The notes under the pieces were generated by a model, which was given only the letters and a program-made list of their open reading frames with translations, did no database searches and had not been told where the DNA came from. From NCBI GenBank assembly GCA_964596775.1, contig CAZQVN010000041.1, positions 1 to 32,478 on the forward strand: 32,478 nt of DNA, in the 5' to 3' direction. Shown one piece after another: positions 1 through 8,502 of this stretch. The DNA comes from CAZQVN01 sp964596775. Lineage in GTDB: Bacteria; Eisenbacteria; RBG-16-71-46; JABDJR01; JAWXBZ01. Both the position numbers and the translations under genes were made by a program. Positions within the stretch are counted from its first letter, which is position 1. Each line of letters opens with the position of its first letter.

Positions 1-16
1 CCATCCTAGCTTCTTT

Positions 17-1954
17 TCACGTCCCGGAAAACCCGTCCGTCCGTCCCCCGTCCAGGAACGTCCGCATCCACAGTTCCAGGTTCACGAACGTCCAGATCCG
101 GTAGGCATGATCGCGGCGGCCGGCGCGATCCTCGTCGACCAGGCGCCGCACCGCGTCCGGGTTGAGCAGTCCCCGCCGTTTCAGCGTGTCCACCGAGAGC
201 AGGTCGTCGACCATCTCCCGCAGATCGTTCTTGACCCACGACCGGGTCGGGCCGCCGAAGCCCGTCTTCGGGCGCTTCACGATCTCCTCGGGCACCCAGG
301 GGCGGACCGCCTCCTTGAACACCCACTTCTGCTTCTTCCCGCGCACCTTGAGCGACGGCGGCATCGTGGCCGCCAGTTCCACGATCCGGTAGTCGGTGAC
401 CGGAACCCGCACCTCCACCGACGCGGCCATGGACGCCTTGTCGGTGTAGGTCAGGTTCAGGCAGGGGAGGAACGTCTTCAGATCCACGTAGAGCAGGCGG
501 TTCAACGCCGCGAGATCCCCGGCCGCCGCGAGATGCCGTTCATGCTCGACGAGGACGTCTTCCGTGGGCAGCGCCGGGGCCACGACGGAGCGCAGTTCGT
601 CCGACGTGTAGTAGCCGCAGTAGCCGAAGTAGCGCCGGTCGAACGGCAGTTCCGCGGACGCCGTGAACTTCTGGAGGTTCCGCCGCAGCGAAAGTCCCGG
701 CCCGGGCGCGCTTCCGGGCAGCGCGTCGGACAGTGTCTTCACCCCCTGGCGGACCAGCGAGGGCCAGCGCATGTAATCCTCGGCCAGCAGCACCGCGTGA
801 TGCCGCCGGTAGCCGCCGAAAATCTCCTCGGCGCCGACGCCGGAGAGCATCACGGTGGCCTTTTCCTTGGCCGCCTTGCAGATCAGGTACGTGGAGATCG
901 CCGCGGCGTCGGCCACCGGCTCGTCGAGATGCCAGACCATCTTCGGCAGGAGCTCGCCGACCTTCGGCTCGAGGACGATCTCGTGATAGTCGAGGTTCGG
1001 CGTCCGCTGCGCCACCATCCGCGCGAACTCGAGATCGTCGGGCGCGAACTCGTAGCGCTGGTCCTGGCCGCGGAACCCCACGGCGTAGGCGATCAGGTCC
1101 CCCTTCGTGTGACGCCGCATCGCGGCCACGATCGCCGAGGAATCGACGCCGCCGGACAGGAACGCGCCCACCGGCACGTCGGACACGAGGCGCCGGCGCA
1201 CCGCGTCGTCCATGAGGTCACGGAGGGCTTCGACCCACTCCTCCTCCGTGCGCGTTTCGTCCTCGGCCAGCGGAACATCCCACCAGCGGCGGATGTCGAC
1301 CCGGCCGTCCTTCAGGACGAGATGGTGCCCCGGTTCCAGCTTGTGGATCCCCTCGAACAGCGTTTCCGGTCCGGGCACCCAGAGGAAGTTCAGGTAGTGG
1401 GCGAGCCGGCTCTCGTTGAGGCCGCGCGGCGCCCCGGGGATTTCCAGCAGCGCCTTGACCTCGGAGCCGAACGCGAAACCGAACGGGCCCTGCATCCAGT
1501 ACACCGGCTTGATCCCCATGCGGTCGCGGATCAGGTGCAGTTCGCGCCTTTCGCGGTCCCAGAGGCCGAACGCGAACATCCCGTTGAAGCGGTGCAGGCA
1601 GTCCACGCCCCATTCGTTCCAGGCGGCGAGCAGGACCTCGGTGTCGGATTCGCTCAGAAACGCGTACCCTTTCCCCTCGAGAACGCGCCGCACGTCCATG
1701 AAATTGAAGAGTTCGCCGTTGTAGGTGATCGTGTACCGGCCGGAGGCGTCGCTCATCGGCTGGTGGCCGCGCGGGGACAGGTCGAGGATCGACAGCCGGC
1801 GGTGACCGAGCAGGATTTGGCCGCCGCCGGAGTCCGCCGGCGCGTTCCAGCTGCCCCGATCGTCGGGGCCGCGGTGGGTCATGACATCGAGGGCGCGATC
1901 GAAAACGGACGCATCAACGGGACGGGGGCTCGACCAGCCGAGAATTCCGCACAT
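17..1954 (-). CDS. asnB: Asparagine synthase (glutamine-hydrolysing), AsnB type, 645 aa
   Basis: Predicted cytosolic ATP-dependent amidotransferase that moves ammonia from glutamine to aspartate or an aspartate-like carboxylate. The N-terminus MCGILGW places the class II glutaminase nucleophile at Cys2, which fixes the start codon at 1954. RGPD (28-31) and YNGELFN (78-84) belong to the glutaminase domain. The synthetase domain carries the PP-loop SGGVDSS (267-273). The length is normal for the long bacterial AsnB family. It is divergent from a GT39-like gene and a flippase-like gene. Paralogues of this family often sit in surface-polysaccharide clusters and amidate sugar acids or peptides, so the true substrate may not be free aspartate. 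Family assignment is certain; substrate is inferred. No strong ribosome binding site is visible before the start. Confidence 0.95.
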   Translation of the reverse strand: MCGILGWSSPRPVDASVFDRALDVMTHRGPDDRGSWNAPADSGGGQILLGHRRLSILDLSPRGHQPMSDASGRYTITYNGELFNFMDVRRVLEGKGYAFLSESDTEVLLAAWNEWGVDCLHRFNGMFAFGLWDRERRELHLIRDRMGIKPVYWMQGPFGFAFGSEVKALLEIPGAPRGLNESRLAHYLNFLWVPGPETLFEGIHKLEPGHHLVLKDGRVDIRRWWDVPLAEDETRTEEEWVEALRDLMDDAVRRRLVSDVPVGAFLSGGVDSSAIVAAMRRHTKGDLIAYAVGFRGQDQRYEFAPDDLEFARMVAQRTPNLDYHEIVLEPKVGELLPKMVWHLDEPVADAAAISTYLICKAAKEKATVMLSGVGAEEIFGGYRRHHAVLLAEDYMRWPSLVRQGVKTLSDALPGSAPGPGLSLRRNLQKFTASAELPFDRRYFGYCGYYTSDELRSVVAPALPTEDVLVEHERHLAAAGDLAALNRLLYVDLKTFLPCLNLTYTDKASMAASVEVRVPVTDYRIVELAATMPPSLKVRGKKQKWVFKEAVRPWVPEEIVKRPKTGFGGPTRSWVKNDLREMVDDLLSVDTLKRRGLLNPDAVRRLVDEDRAGRRDHAYRIWTFVNLELWMRTFLDGGRTDGFSGT

Positions 1955-2032
1955 GGAAGGAGTTCGCTCTCCCGGGGGACAGGGTTCGAGGGACGCTTGC
2001 GACCATCACGCTAAACAGCATCGCAGCAATGG

Positions 2033-2062
2033 ATTATACGGCAACCTGCGACCGCCGCACAA
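2033..2062 (-). promoter_or_regulatory. Candidate sigma-70 promoter for asnB
   Basis: On the minus strand a perfect TATAAT (2033-2038) lies 18 bp from TTGTGC (2057-2062). The predicted transcript start near 2026 leaves a leader of about 72 nt before the asnB start. The match is by eye only; the -35 is weak. Confidence 0.4.
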
Positions 2063-2163
2063 GGTGGATGTGCACCGGCCACCGCTGCGGATCCTTTCCC
2101 CGGTATCGGCCGCTCCACCGACTGTCTCCATTTCCCCGTGAGGTCTGTGGTCCGGGACCCGGT

Positions 2164-2177
2164 GTGCCGATATACTG
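2164..2177 (+). promoter_or_regulatory. Candidate -10 element upstream of the GT39-like gene
   Basis: GTGCCGATATACTG contains a -10-like TATACT at 2171-2176, about 53 bp before the ATG at 2229. The identical 14-mer occurs at 12004-12017, a similar distance before the hybrid kinase. No good -35 is seen here at either sigma-70 or sigma-28 spacing, so only the shared string and its position support the call. Confidence 0.3.
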
Positions 2178-2228
2178 CCCGACGCCAAAAGCAAGCCGTT
2201 CGATGATCCATGCCCCGAGAAAGGACCC

Positions 2229-3497
2229 ATGTCCGCAGAAGGCAGACCGGCCAGGGACGCCGCACCCGACAGATCGACCCTGATCCGCCTTTTCCTGGCC
2301 GCTCTCGTCGTGCGGGTCCTCTATACCCTGCTGCGTGATGTGGGCACGCCGATCCCTCCGGGCACCGACGCGATTTCCTACGACGCGTTCGCCCGGGCGA
2401 TCCTCGCCGGACCGGACTGGATCCTTCATCCCGGCCCCGAACTGTTCCGTCCGCCCGGCTACCCGGTGATCCTCGCCGGTCTCTATGCCCTGACCGGCTC
2501 GAACCTGGCCGTGGTCCAGTGCCTGCAGTCGGTGGCCGGCGCCGCGGCCGTGGCGCTCGTGTACGCGTTCGGCTGCCGTCACGCCGGCCGCACTCCCGCG
2601 CTGCTCACCGCCCTCTGGCTGACGCTCAACCCGCTCCATCTCGACTTCAACGGCAAGCTGCTCCGGGAAACGTGGCTCGTCCTGCTGAACATCGGACTGG
2701 TGGCTTCGCTCCTCGCCCGGGACGGGACGCGGCTCAGGGGGGTCGCGCGGACGGCGCTGCTGTTCACGCTCCTCGCGCACATGGACTCACGGTACATCTT
2801 TCACCTGCCGTTCTTCGGCGTCTACCTGATGTTCGCCGGACGGACGGACGCCGGGCCGCTCCTGTCGTTCCGCTTCCTGAAACCGACCCTTCTCTTCCTG
2901 ACCTGCGTCGTTCTCTTCTCGGCTCCGTGGGCGCTGCGCAACGAGCTCGCCTACGACCGCTTCGTGCTCATCGACCCGCGCACGCTCGACCGCTGGGTGA
3001 AGAAGGCGGAGGCCTCGGTCACCGGCGACGCGATCTCCCCCGCCGAGGTCCTGGCCCGGTTCGAGGCCGACAAGCGCGGCCGGCTCGACACGCTGAGCCT
3101 CGAGGAGGCTCAGGCGTTCCGGGCCGGACTGCGTCCGCAGTTCGGGCAGCCGCACAAGGCGATCTTCAACTTTCTCGAGTTCTGGAGGATTGCCCAGTTC
3201 CACTCGGAGTACCGCCCGTTTCCGGACACCCGCTTCGGCGGGCCGTGGTCGCTCGAGCACAACGCGGCGAGCCTGCTGTTCATGGGGCTCCTGATTCCGG
3301 GGTTCCTGTTCGGGGCGTACCGCGGAGTCCTGGCCCTCGACCGGCTGACGCTCGTCCTCGTGGCGTTCATCGCCGTGCACACGCTGCTCCACGTGGTCGT
3401 GCACTCCGTGACCCGCTACCGGCTTCCCGTCGAGCCGTTCGTCGCGCTGATCTCGTTCATGGAGATGGAGCGATGGCTGACCCGGAGGGCACGATGA
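2229..3497 (+). CDS. GT39/ArnT-like integral membrane glycosyltransferase, 422 aa
   Basis: Polytopic inner-membrane protein. The N-terminal hydrophobic helix (about 18-36) is followed by an acidic loop and the RPPGYPVILAGLYALTG segment (about 74-90), a pattern typical of the GT39/PMT/ArnT superfamily. These enzymes use polyprenyl-phosphate-linked sugars and act on the periplasmic face. Several more hydrophobic stretches follow, with a soluble segment at about 250-330. AAGGA lies just before the ATG. The stop overlaps the next start (ATGA at 3494-3497), so it is translationally coupled to the flippase-like gene. Donor and acceptor cannot be read from the sequence. Superfamily call is good; specific function is open. 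Confidence 0.7.
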   Translation: MSAEGRPARDAAPDRSTLIRLFLAALVVRVLYTLLRDVGTPIPPGTDAISYDAFARAILAGPDWILHPGPELFRPPGYPVILAGLYALTGSNLAVVQCLQSVAGAAAVALVYAFGCRHAGRTPALLTALWLTLNPLHLDFNGKLLRETWLVLLNIGLVASLLARDGTRLRGVARTALLFTLLAHMDSRYIFHLPFFGVYLMFAGRTDAGPLLSFRFLKPTLLFLTCVVLFSAPWALRNELAYDRFVLIDPRTLDRWVKKAEASVTGDAISPAEVLARFEADKRGRLDTLSLEEAQAFRAGLRPQFGQPHKAIFNFLEFWRIAQFHSEYRPFPDTRFGGPWSLEHNAASLLFMGLLIPGFLFGAYRGVLALDRLTLVLVAFIAVHTLLHVVVHSVTRYRLPVEPFVALISFMEMERWLTRRAR

Positions 3498-4531
3498 GCG
3501 GAAGCGAAAAGACGGGCGCCGGTTCCGTGGAGCGACCGGGAGCGCGGACGGGCGCTTCCCCGTGGCGGATCATCGTCACGCTGGCGCTGACGGCCGGGCT
3601 CGTGGCGCTGTTCCTTTCCCAGGTGTCGGTGACCACGATCGTGTCGATGCTCAAGGGCGCCGATCCCGGGCTCACGGCGCTTGCCGCGGCGGCCTACGCG
3701 CTGTCCTACGCCAGTCGCGCCGCCCGCTGGCAGATCCTCACCCCCTCGAAACGGATTCCGGCGGCGGCGCTGATCGGCATCACCGCGGTGCACAACCTCA
3801 TGCTCCGGGTGCTTCCGGCCAAACTCGGCGAAACGAGCTACTTCGTCCTCATGAAGGCGCGCGGCGTGCCGGGAACGGAAGCCGTGGCCGGGCTCGTCAT
3901 GGCCCGGATCTACGACACGGCCTTCGCCATCCTGTTCTTCGTGCTCGCGCTGTTCCTGGCCCATGCCGGGTTCGGCGGGTCGGCGGTCGCGAACGTGCTC
4001 GTGGCGGCCCTGCTTCTCGGCCTGTGCGGTTTCGCGCTTCTCCGCGGCAGCCTGATCGTCCGCGCGGTGAACGCGGTGGCGGCGCGCCTGGCCCGCGCCT
4101 CGTGGTTTCCGCGGTTCCTGCTCGGCCACGGCGTGCGCGGACGGCTCGACCGGCTCGAGGTGATCCTCGGGGAGATGCAGTCGATCCGGAACGCGCCGAT
4201 CCTCATCTTCCACACCATCGTCATCTGGACGACCTCGTTCGTGATGACCTGGCTCCTGCTCCGGGCGTTCGGCGAGCCGTTCGGCTTCTGGGGCACGGTC
4301 TTCGCCTCGACCACCGCGATCGTGGCCACGCTGCTCCCGGTGGGCACGCTCGGCAACTTCGGCACGCAGGAAGCGGGCTGGACGTTCGGCATGATGCTGC
4401 TCGGCGTGGACCGCGAGACCGCCATCGCCACCGGCTTTTCCACGCACCTCGTGAACGTGTCGCTCGCCGGCCTGTTCGGACTGGTCGGCGCGTGGCTGGC
4501 GGGCGTGGGGGTTCAGAAACGGAAGGATTGA
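3494..4531 (+). CDS. Flippase-like membrane protein, LPG_synthase_TM / UPF0104 family, 345 aa
   Basis: Predicted polytopic membrane protein with hydrophobic segments near 25-43, 57-73, 130-152, 160-180, 235-255, 270-290 and 318-338. The segment LRVLPAKLGETSYFVLMKARGV (reached around residue 98) resembles the conserved arginine/glutamate loop of the AglD/MprF-type transmembrane family. Members act in lipid or lipid-linked sugar handling, and this one has no soluble MprF lysyl-transferase domain. The frame stays open far upstream, but the ATG at 3494 overlaps the preceding stop as ATGA, which is the natural start. The pairing with a GT39-like enzyme fits lipid-linked sugar supply. It ends 3 bp before the convergent cheB-cheR stop. 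Confidence 0.75.
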   Translation: MSGSEKTGAGSVERPGARTGASPWRIIVTLALTAGLVALFLSQVSVTTIVSMLKGADPGLTALAAAAYALSYASRAARWQILTPSKRIPAAALIGITAVHNLMLRVLPAKLGETSYFVLMKARGVPGTEAVAGLVMARIYDTAFAILFFVLALFLAHAGFGGSAVANVLVAALLLGLCGFALLRGSLIVRAVNAVAARLARASWFPRFLLGHGVRGRLDRLEVILGEMQSIRNAPILIFHTIVIWTTSFVMTWLLLRAFGEPFGFWGTVFASTTAIVATLLPVGTLGNFGTQEAGWTFGMMLLGVDRETAIATGFSTHLVNVSLAGLFGLVGAWLAGVGVQKRKD

Positions 4532-4534
4532 GTA

Positions 4535-6103
4535 TCAGGCCCCGACGCGGCGGTACCATGTCGACGGCCCGACCCCCACCCGTTCAAACCCCGACTCAAG
4601 AAACCCCGGCCCGGGAGCCTCGGCGGCTCCCAGCGCGAGCCATCCCCCCGGACGCATCAGTCCGCGGAGCCGTCGGTAGATGTCGTTCCGAACGCTCCCC
4701 TCCAGATAGATCAGCACGTTTCTCAGAAATACGACATCCATCGCGGAAAGGGGCGGCCACGCTTCCAGGAGATTGATCGTCCGGAACTCGACCCAGCCAC
4801 GGATTTCCGGTGCCAGGCGATAGGTCTCGTCCTCCCGGACGAAATGACGGCTTCGGAGCCTCTCGGTCAGTCCCCGGCTCAATTCCAGTGCGGAGTATCG
4901 ACCGGACCCGGCGATGGCGACGATGTTCGGACAGAGGTCGCTGCCGAGCACTCTCGCATCACCCCTCCCGTACAGGGGATGATCCTCCAGGATCATGGCG
5001 ATGCTGTAGGCCTCCTGTCCCGTCGAGCACGCGGCACTCCAGATGTTCAGCGGCCCCCCACCTTTCCGTCGATCGTGAAGCGCGGGCAGGACCACGTCGC
5101 GGAACGAGGTGAAAGGATGGCCGTCGCGGAAGAAGGAGGTCTCGTGGATCGTCACGGCCTCGATCACTCTCTGGTGGAGCGGCCCGAACGGAGAGTCCAG
5201 GAGCGTCATGAGGAGCCTTCTCGCGTCGGGATATCCTTCCGCGTTCGCGCAGGCCTCGATCCGCGAGCGGACGATGGCCAGATACTCCTCCGTCAGCCGA
5301 AGGCCGGCGTGCCGGGTCAGGAGGGTTCTGAGAGCCTCGTCCCGGTTGAAACAGGACTCGCCGGCAGTGATGCCCGGCAGCGGAGGGGATGCGGCCCCCG
5401 GTCCCTGCCGGACGATTCCCGCTGTGGCTGCGCTGTTTGCAGTCCGGAGCCTCCAGGCCACTGCGGTGGCCAGTCGCTCCGGAGGAAGCTCGGCGCCGGC
5501 CAGACCGGCGTGAACGACGGCACCGGGCATCCCCCACACGACACTGGACTCCTCGTCCTGGGCGAGGATCGTCCCCCCCGCCGCGAAAACGTGCCGGCAG
5601 CCTTCGAGCCCGTCGCTGCCCATGCCCGTCAGGATCACGGCCAGCACCCCGTCGCCGTACACATGGGCGGCGGACCGCAGCAGCACGTTGACGGAAGGGC
5701 GGCAGAAGTTTTCCGGGGGGCCAACGGTGACCTTGAGAAGAACGCGCGAACCCGCGCGCGACACGCTGAGGTGACGGCCGGCCGGCGCCATGTAGACGGC
5801 ATCCGGCTGGACAGCGACTCCATCCGCGGCTTCCTGCACAGTGCGGCGACACCGGACGGTCAACTGCTCGGCCAGTTGCGCGGAAAAGCGGGGCAGGATG
5901 TGCTGGGCGATCAGGATCGGGAATCCGCACCGCGCGGGGAGCCAGCGCAGGAAGCGGACCAGGGCGTCCGGTCCACCCGTGGATGCCCCCACGACGAGCA
6001 CCAATGGAGCGGGAACCGGCCGCGCGTTCGGCCCGTCACCGGCCGGGATCATGCCGGACCGAGCGCCGGACGAAGGTTCACCCGGCCCGACCCCGCGCGA
6101 CAC
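4535..6103 (-). CDS. CheB-CheR fusion lacking the CheB receiver domain, 522 aa
   Basis: Single protein carrying both chemoreceptor adaptation activities. Residues about 33-215 are a CheB methylesterase domain with the triad visible as GASTGG (Ser41), QHI (His68) and GMGSDG (Asp164). Residues about 250-522 are a CheR methyltransferase with TIHETSFFRDG (318-328), the SAM-binding SAACSTGQEAYSIAM (356-370) and RNVLIYL (461-467). Only about 30 residues precede the esterase, so the usual N-terminal receiver that restrains and activates CheB is absent. The track start is a GTG at 6103 without a usable ribosome binding site. An ATG at 6052 (residue 18) is an alternative that loses no domain. It is the last gene of the che cluster. 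The domain calls are secure. Confidence 0.92.
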   Translation of the reverse strand: MSRGVGPGEPSSGARSGMIPAGDGPNARPVPAPLVLVVGASTGGPDALVRFLRWLPARCGFPILIAQHILPRFSAQLAEQLTVRCRRTVQEAADGVAVQPDAVYMAPAGRHLSVSRAGSRVLLKVTVGPPENFCRPSVNVLLRSAAHVYGDGVLAVILTGMGSDGLEGCRHVFAAGGTILAQDEESSVVWGMPGAVVHAGLAGAELPPERLATAVAWRLRTANSAATAGIVRQGPGAASPPLPGITAGESCFNRDEALRTLLTRHAGLRLTEEYLAIVRSRIEACANAEGYPDARRLLMTLLDSPFGPLHQRVIEAVTIHETSFFRDGHPFTSFRDVVLPALHDRRKGGGPLNIWSAACSTGQEAYSIAMILEDHPLYGRGDARVLGSDLCPNIVAIAGSGRYSALELSRGLTERLRSRHFVREDETYRLAPEIRGWVEFRTINLLEAWPPLSAMDVVFLRNVLIYLEGSVRNDIYRRLRGLMRPGGWLALGAAEAPGPGFLESGFERVGVGPSTWYRRVGA

Positions 6104-6122
6104 CTCCGCAGCGCCATGATTT

Positions 6123-6377
6123 CTAGCGAAGCGCCAGGATTCCGGCCACGAGAATCGTGCTTTCCGAATCGAGAAATCGTTCCGGGCTGGATGAAGGGAA
6201 CAGGTCGGCGCCCGCGGTATCCCGTCTGAACTCGCAGCGGGCCTCGACCCGCGGAACCCTGAAGCTGTACCCGAGCGTCCAGAATTTCGGGGACAGGGGG
6301 CGACCGAACTGACGGCCTCCCTCGTCCTTCATGGCCTCGACGCGGCCGGTCAACGCGTGGACCTCGTCGAACTGCAT
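6123..6377 (-). CDS. Small hypothetical protein coupled to the MCP gene, 84 aa
   Basis: The ATG at 6377 overlaps the MCP stop codon as TGATG, a classical coupling arrangement, which is the main reason to believe the ORF. A GTG directly before it (6380) would add one residue. The product starts MQFDEVHALTGRVEAM, has a basic, aromatic middle (FWTLGYSFRVPRVEARCEF, about 32-50) and a hydrophobic C-terminus (ILVAGILALR). I see no signal peptide, clear transmembrane helix or known motif. It lies between an MCP and the CheB-CheR fusion, so a role in receptor adaptation is possible but is only positional inference. Confidence 0.5.
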   Translation of the reverse strand: MQFDEVHALTGRVEAMKDEGGRQFGRPLSPKFWTLGYSFRVPRVEARCEFRRDTAGADLFPSSSPERFLDSESTILVAGILALR

Positions 6378-8032
6378 CACGCCGCCTCCTTCATAATGGC
6401 CGCTCGGTACTTCTGACTCGACTCGTCACGGCTGAAGTTGAACTGGTTCACGAGCCGGATCAGGTCCGAGGCCATGACCGCCTGCTGGCTGGCCGCCTTG
6501 CGGGTCATCTCCGCGCCGTTGCTCGTTCCTTCGGCCACCCTGGCCAGCTGAACGACCTTGGAAGCGATGTCGGTGACGCCGCGGGCCGCTTCCTTCGCGC
6601 TGCGGCCGATTTCTCCGGTGGAAACGCTCTGCTCCTCCACGGCGCTGGCGATCGTGTTCTGGGTGTCGTGAATCTGCTTGATGATGGAGCCGATCCGGGC
6701 GATTGCCTGCACGGCATCCCGGGAATCCAACTGGATCGCCTCGATCCTGCGACCAATGTCCTCGGTGGCCCGGGCGGTTCCCTGCGCCAGTTCCTTGACC
6801 TCGTTGGCCACCACGGCGAAGCCCTTGCCGGCCTCGCCGGCCCGGGCGGCCTCGATGGTAGCGTTCAGGGCCAGCAGGTTCGTCTGCTCGGCAATGGTGC
6901 CGATCACGCGGACCACTTGGCCTATCTCGGCGCTGCTTTCGCCGAGCCGACCCACGGTCTGGTTGGCCGTTTCCGCAGCCGCGACGGCCATGGTGGCCAC
7001 CTCGGCCGCCTCATGCGAGCTCTTGGCAATCTCGCGGATGCTCAGTCCCAGTTCCTCGGTGGCCGACGCGGCGGTCTGCACGTTGACGCTGACCTCATCG
7101 GCAAGTGCGGACACGTCACCGGAACGGGCGTAGGCTTCCGAAGCGTGGGTGCTCATGTCCGTGCTGATCTCGGACAATCCGTCCGAGGCCCTGGCCAGGA
7201 GATTCGCGTTCATCGATATCTCGCTCATTGCCCGGCAGAGGTTCTCCATGGCATGGTTCAACGTCCGCCCCATCTGGCCGACCTCGTCCTTCGAGTCGTT
7301 GTCCACACGGGTGAGCAGGTCGCCGCGCGCCACCCCCTGAAGAACCTCGGCATTCCGCGAGAGCGGCCGCTCGACCTGTCGGCCGATCAGCCAGGCCATG
7401 AGCGCGAGGGCAATCAATACGGCCAGGCCCGATGCCATGACGATCACCCTCTCACGCTCGACAACCAAGGCGGCGTTGGCCTCGGTCTGCTTGCACAGTG
7501 CCTTGGCCATGCGCACGACACGATCTATGGCCTCGCGGTGTTCCACGTACAGCGGTTTCAGGCGCGTCTGGAGAATCGTGTCGGCCGCATCGAGCCTCCC
7601 GTCCCGCAGCGCGGGGATGTATTCCTCGTCGCGGACCCGGTAGAACTCCATGGCGGGCCTGTTGGATGCCTCGAGGAACTCCCGTTTCAAATCCCCGGGC
7701 TCAAGGTCGTTGTGCCAGACGGCGTGCCGGGTTTCGTATTCCTCGCGCAGGGTTCGGCTTCTCTGCAACAGTTCCGGCAATTCGTCCCGATCGGCATGGC
7801 GCATCTCCCAGACCAGCAGGTAGGACTCCACGATGTAGGCGGGAGGAGGCAGGATGTCCGCGATCAAGAAGTGTCCCTTGAGTATCTGCCGGTACAACGG
7901 ACCGTCGATCTTGATGCGCTCGGTCGAGGTGACCGTGATCAAGCTGATCACGACGACGCCGATCACGACCAGAATGACCAGGCCGGCCAGCTTGTGCTGG
8001 ATTCTCAGATTCCTGAAAAGGGTTCCGATCAT
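6377..8032 (-). CDS. Methyl-accepting chemotaxis protein, 551 aa
   Basis: Inner-membrane chemoreceptor. TM1 is about 15-34 and TM2 about 197-217; between them lies a periplasmic helical sensor domain of about 160 residues containing ILPPPAYIVESYL (60-72). A HAMP linker follows (about 218-270). The signalling domain carries the conserved tip EQTNLLALNATIEAARAGE (382-400), then GKGFAVVANEVKELA. There is no NWETF-like CheR-docking pentapeptide at the C-terminus. The start overlaps the cheW stop as ATGA (8029-8032), and the stop overlaps the next small ORF. It is probably the dedicated receptor of this cluster. The ligand is unknown; the sensor domain looks like a four-helix bundle. Confidence 0.95.
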   Translation of the reverse strand: MIGTLFRNLRIQHKLAGLVILVVIGVVVISLITVTSTERIKIDGPLYRQILKGHFLIADILPPPAYIVESYLLVWEMRHADRDELPELLQRSRTLREEYETRHAVWHNDLEPGDLKREFLEASNRPAMEFYRVRDEEYIPALRDGRLDAADTILQTRLKPLYVEHREAIDRVVRMAKALCKQTEANAALVVERERVIVMASGLAVLIALALMAWLIGRQVERPLSRNAEVLQGVARGDLLTRVDNDSKDEVGQMGRTLNHAMENLCRAMSEISMNANLLARASDGLSEISTDMSTHASEAYARSGDVSALADEVSVNVQTAASATEELGLSIREIAKSSHEAAEVATMAVAAAETANQTVGRLGESSAEIGQVVRVIGTIAEQTNLLALNATIEAARAGEAGKGFAVVANEVKELAQGTARATEDIGRRIEAIQLDSRDAVQAIARIGSIIKQIHDTQNTIASAVEEQSVSTGEIGRSAKEAARGVTDIASKVVQLARVAEGTSNGAEMTRKAASQQAVMASDLIRLVNQFNFSRDESSQKYRAAIMKEAA

Positions 8033-8502
8033 GTCTTGACTCCTTTTGCCATGACCTCAGGGGATTGCCCGGGGGCGACCGCCCCGATTGCGACCTGGAC
8101 CTGAACAATATCGACTTCATGCAAAACGCACTCGTTCATCTGGTACACGCGGGGCACGAGGTCGATAATCCGGCGCGGCAGCCCGACGGGCGGGAGTTCA
8201 GCCTGTCGTTCGCTCAGGCCGACGACGTCGCCGACCTCGTCCACGCGCAGCGCCATGACGCCTATCGCCGACGCAACGACGACATCCCACGCATATGCGC
8301 CCCTACCCCCGGAGCCGAACTCGAGAACCGTGCGCAGATCGACGACGGTCGTGATTTCGCCCCGCAGGTTCATCAGGCCGAGAATCCAGGGATCCGCGAG
8401 CGGCACCGGAGTCGGCAGCCGGGCTGGCAGGATTTCCCGGACACGGACGACATCGACGCCAAAAGTCAGCGCATCGACGCGGAACGTGCAGAAACGTTTC
8501 AT
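8029..8502 (-). CDS. cheW: CheW-like coupling protein, 157 aa
   Basis: Scaffold that links receptors to CheA. The sequence starts MKRFCTFRVDALTFGVDVVRVREIL and includes ILGLMNLRGEITTVVDLRTVL (about 43-63), the diagnostic CheW pattern of a beta-barrel with an NLRG turn. The frame is open upstream to 8571, but the ATG at 8502 overlaps the cheA stop as ATGA and gives a product of normal CheW length, so I use it. It is followed by the MCP with another ATGA overlap, so cheA-cheW-mcp form one tightly coupled unit. Confidence 0.93.
   Translation of the reverse strand: MKRFCTFRVDALTFGVDVVRVREILPARLPTPVPLADPWILGLMNLRGEITTVVDLRTVLEFGSGGRGAYAWDVVVASAIGVMALRVDEVGDVVGLSERQAELPPVGLPRRIIDLVPRVYQMNECVLHEVDIVQVQVAIGAVAPGQSPEVMAKGVKT

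Noticed and set aside
107..2014. Long plus-strand open frame opposite asnB
   Set aside because: Low-complexity His/Arg/Val-rich translation without motifs; an antisense shadow caused by high third-position GC. The minus-strand asparagine synthase is unmistakable.
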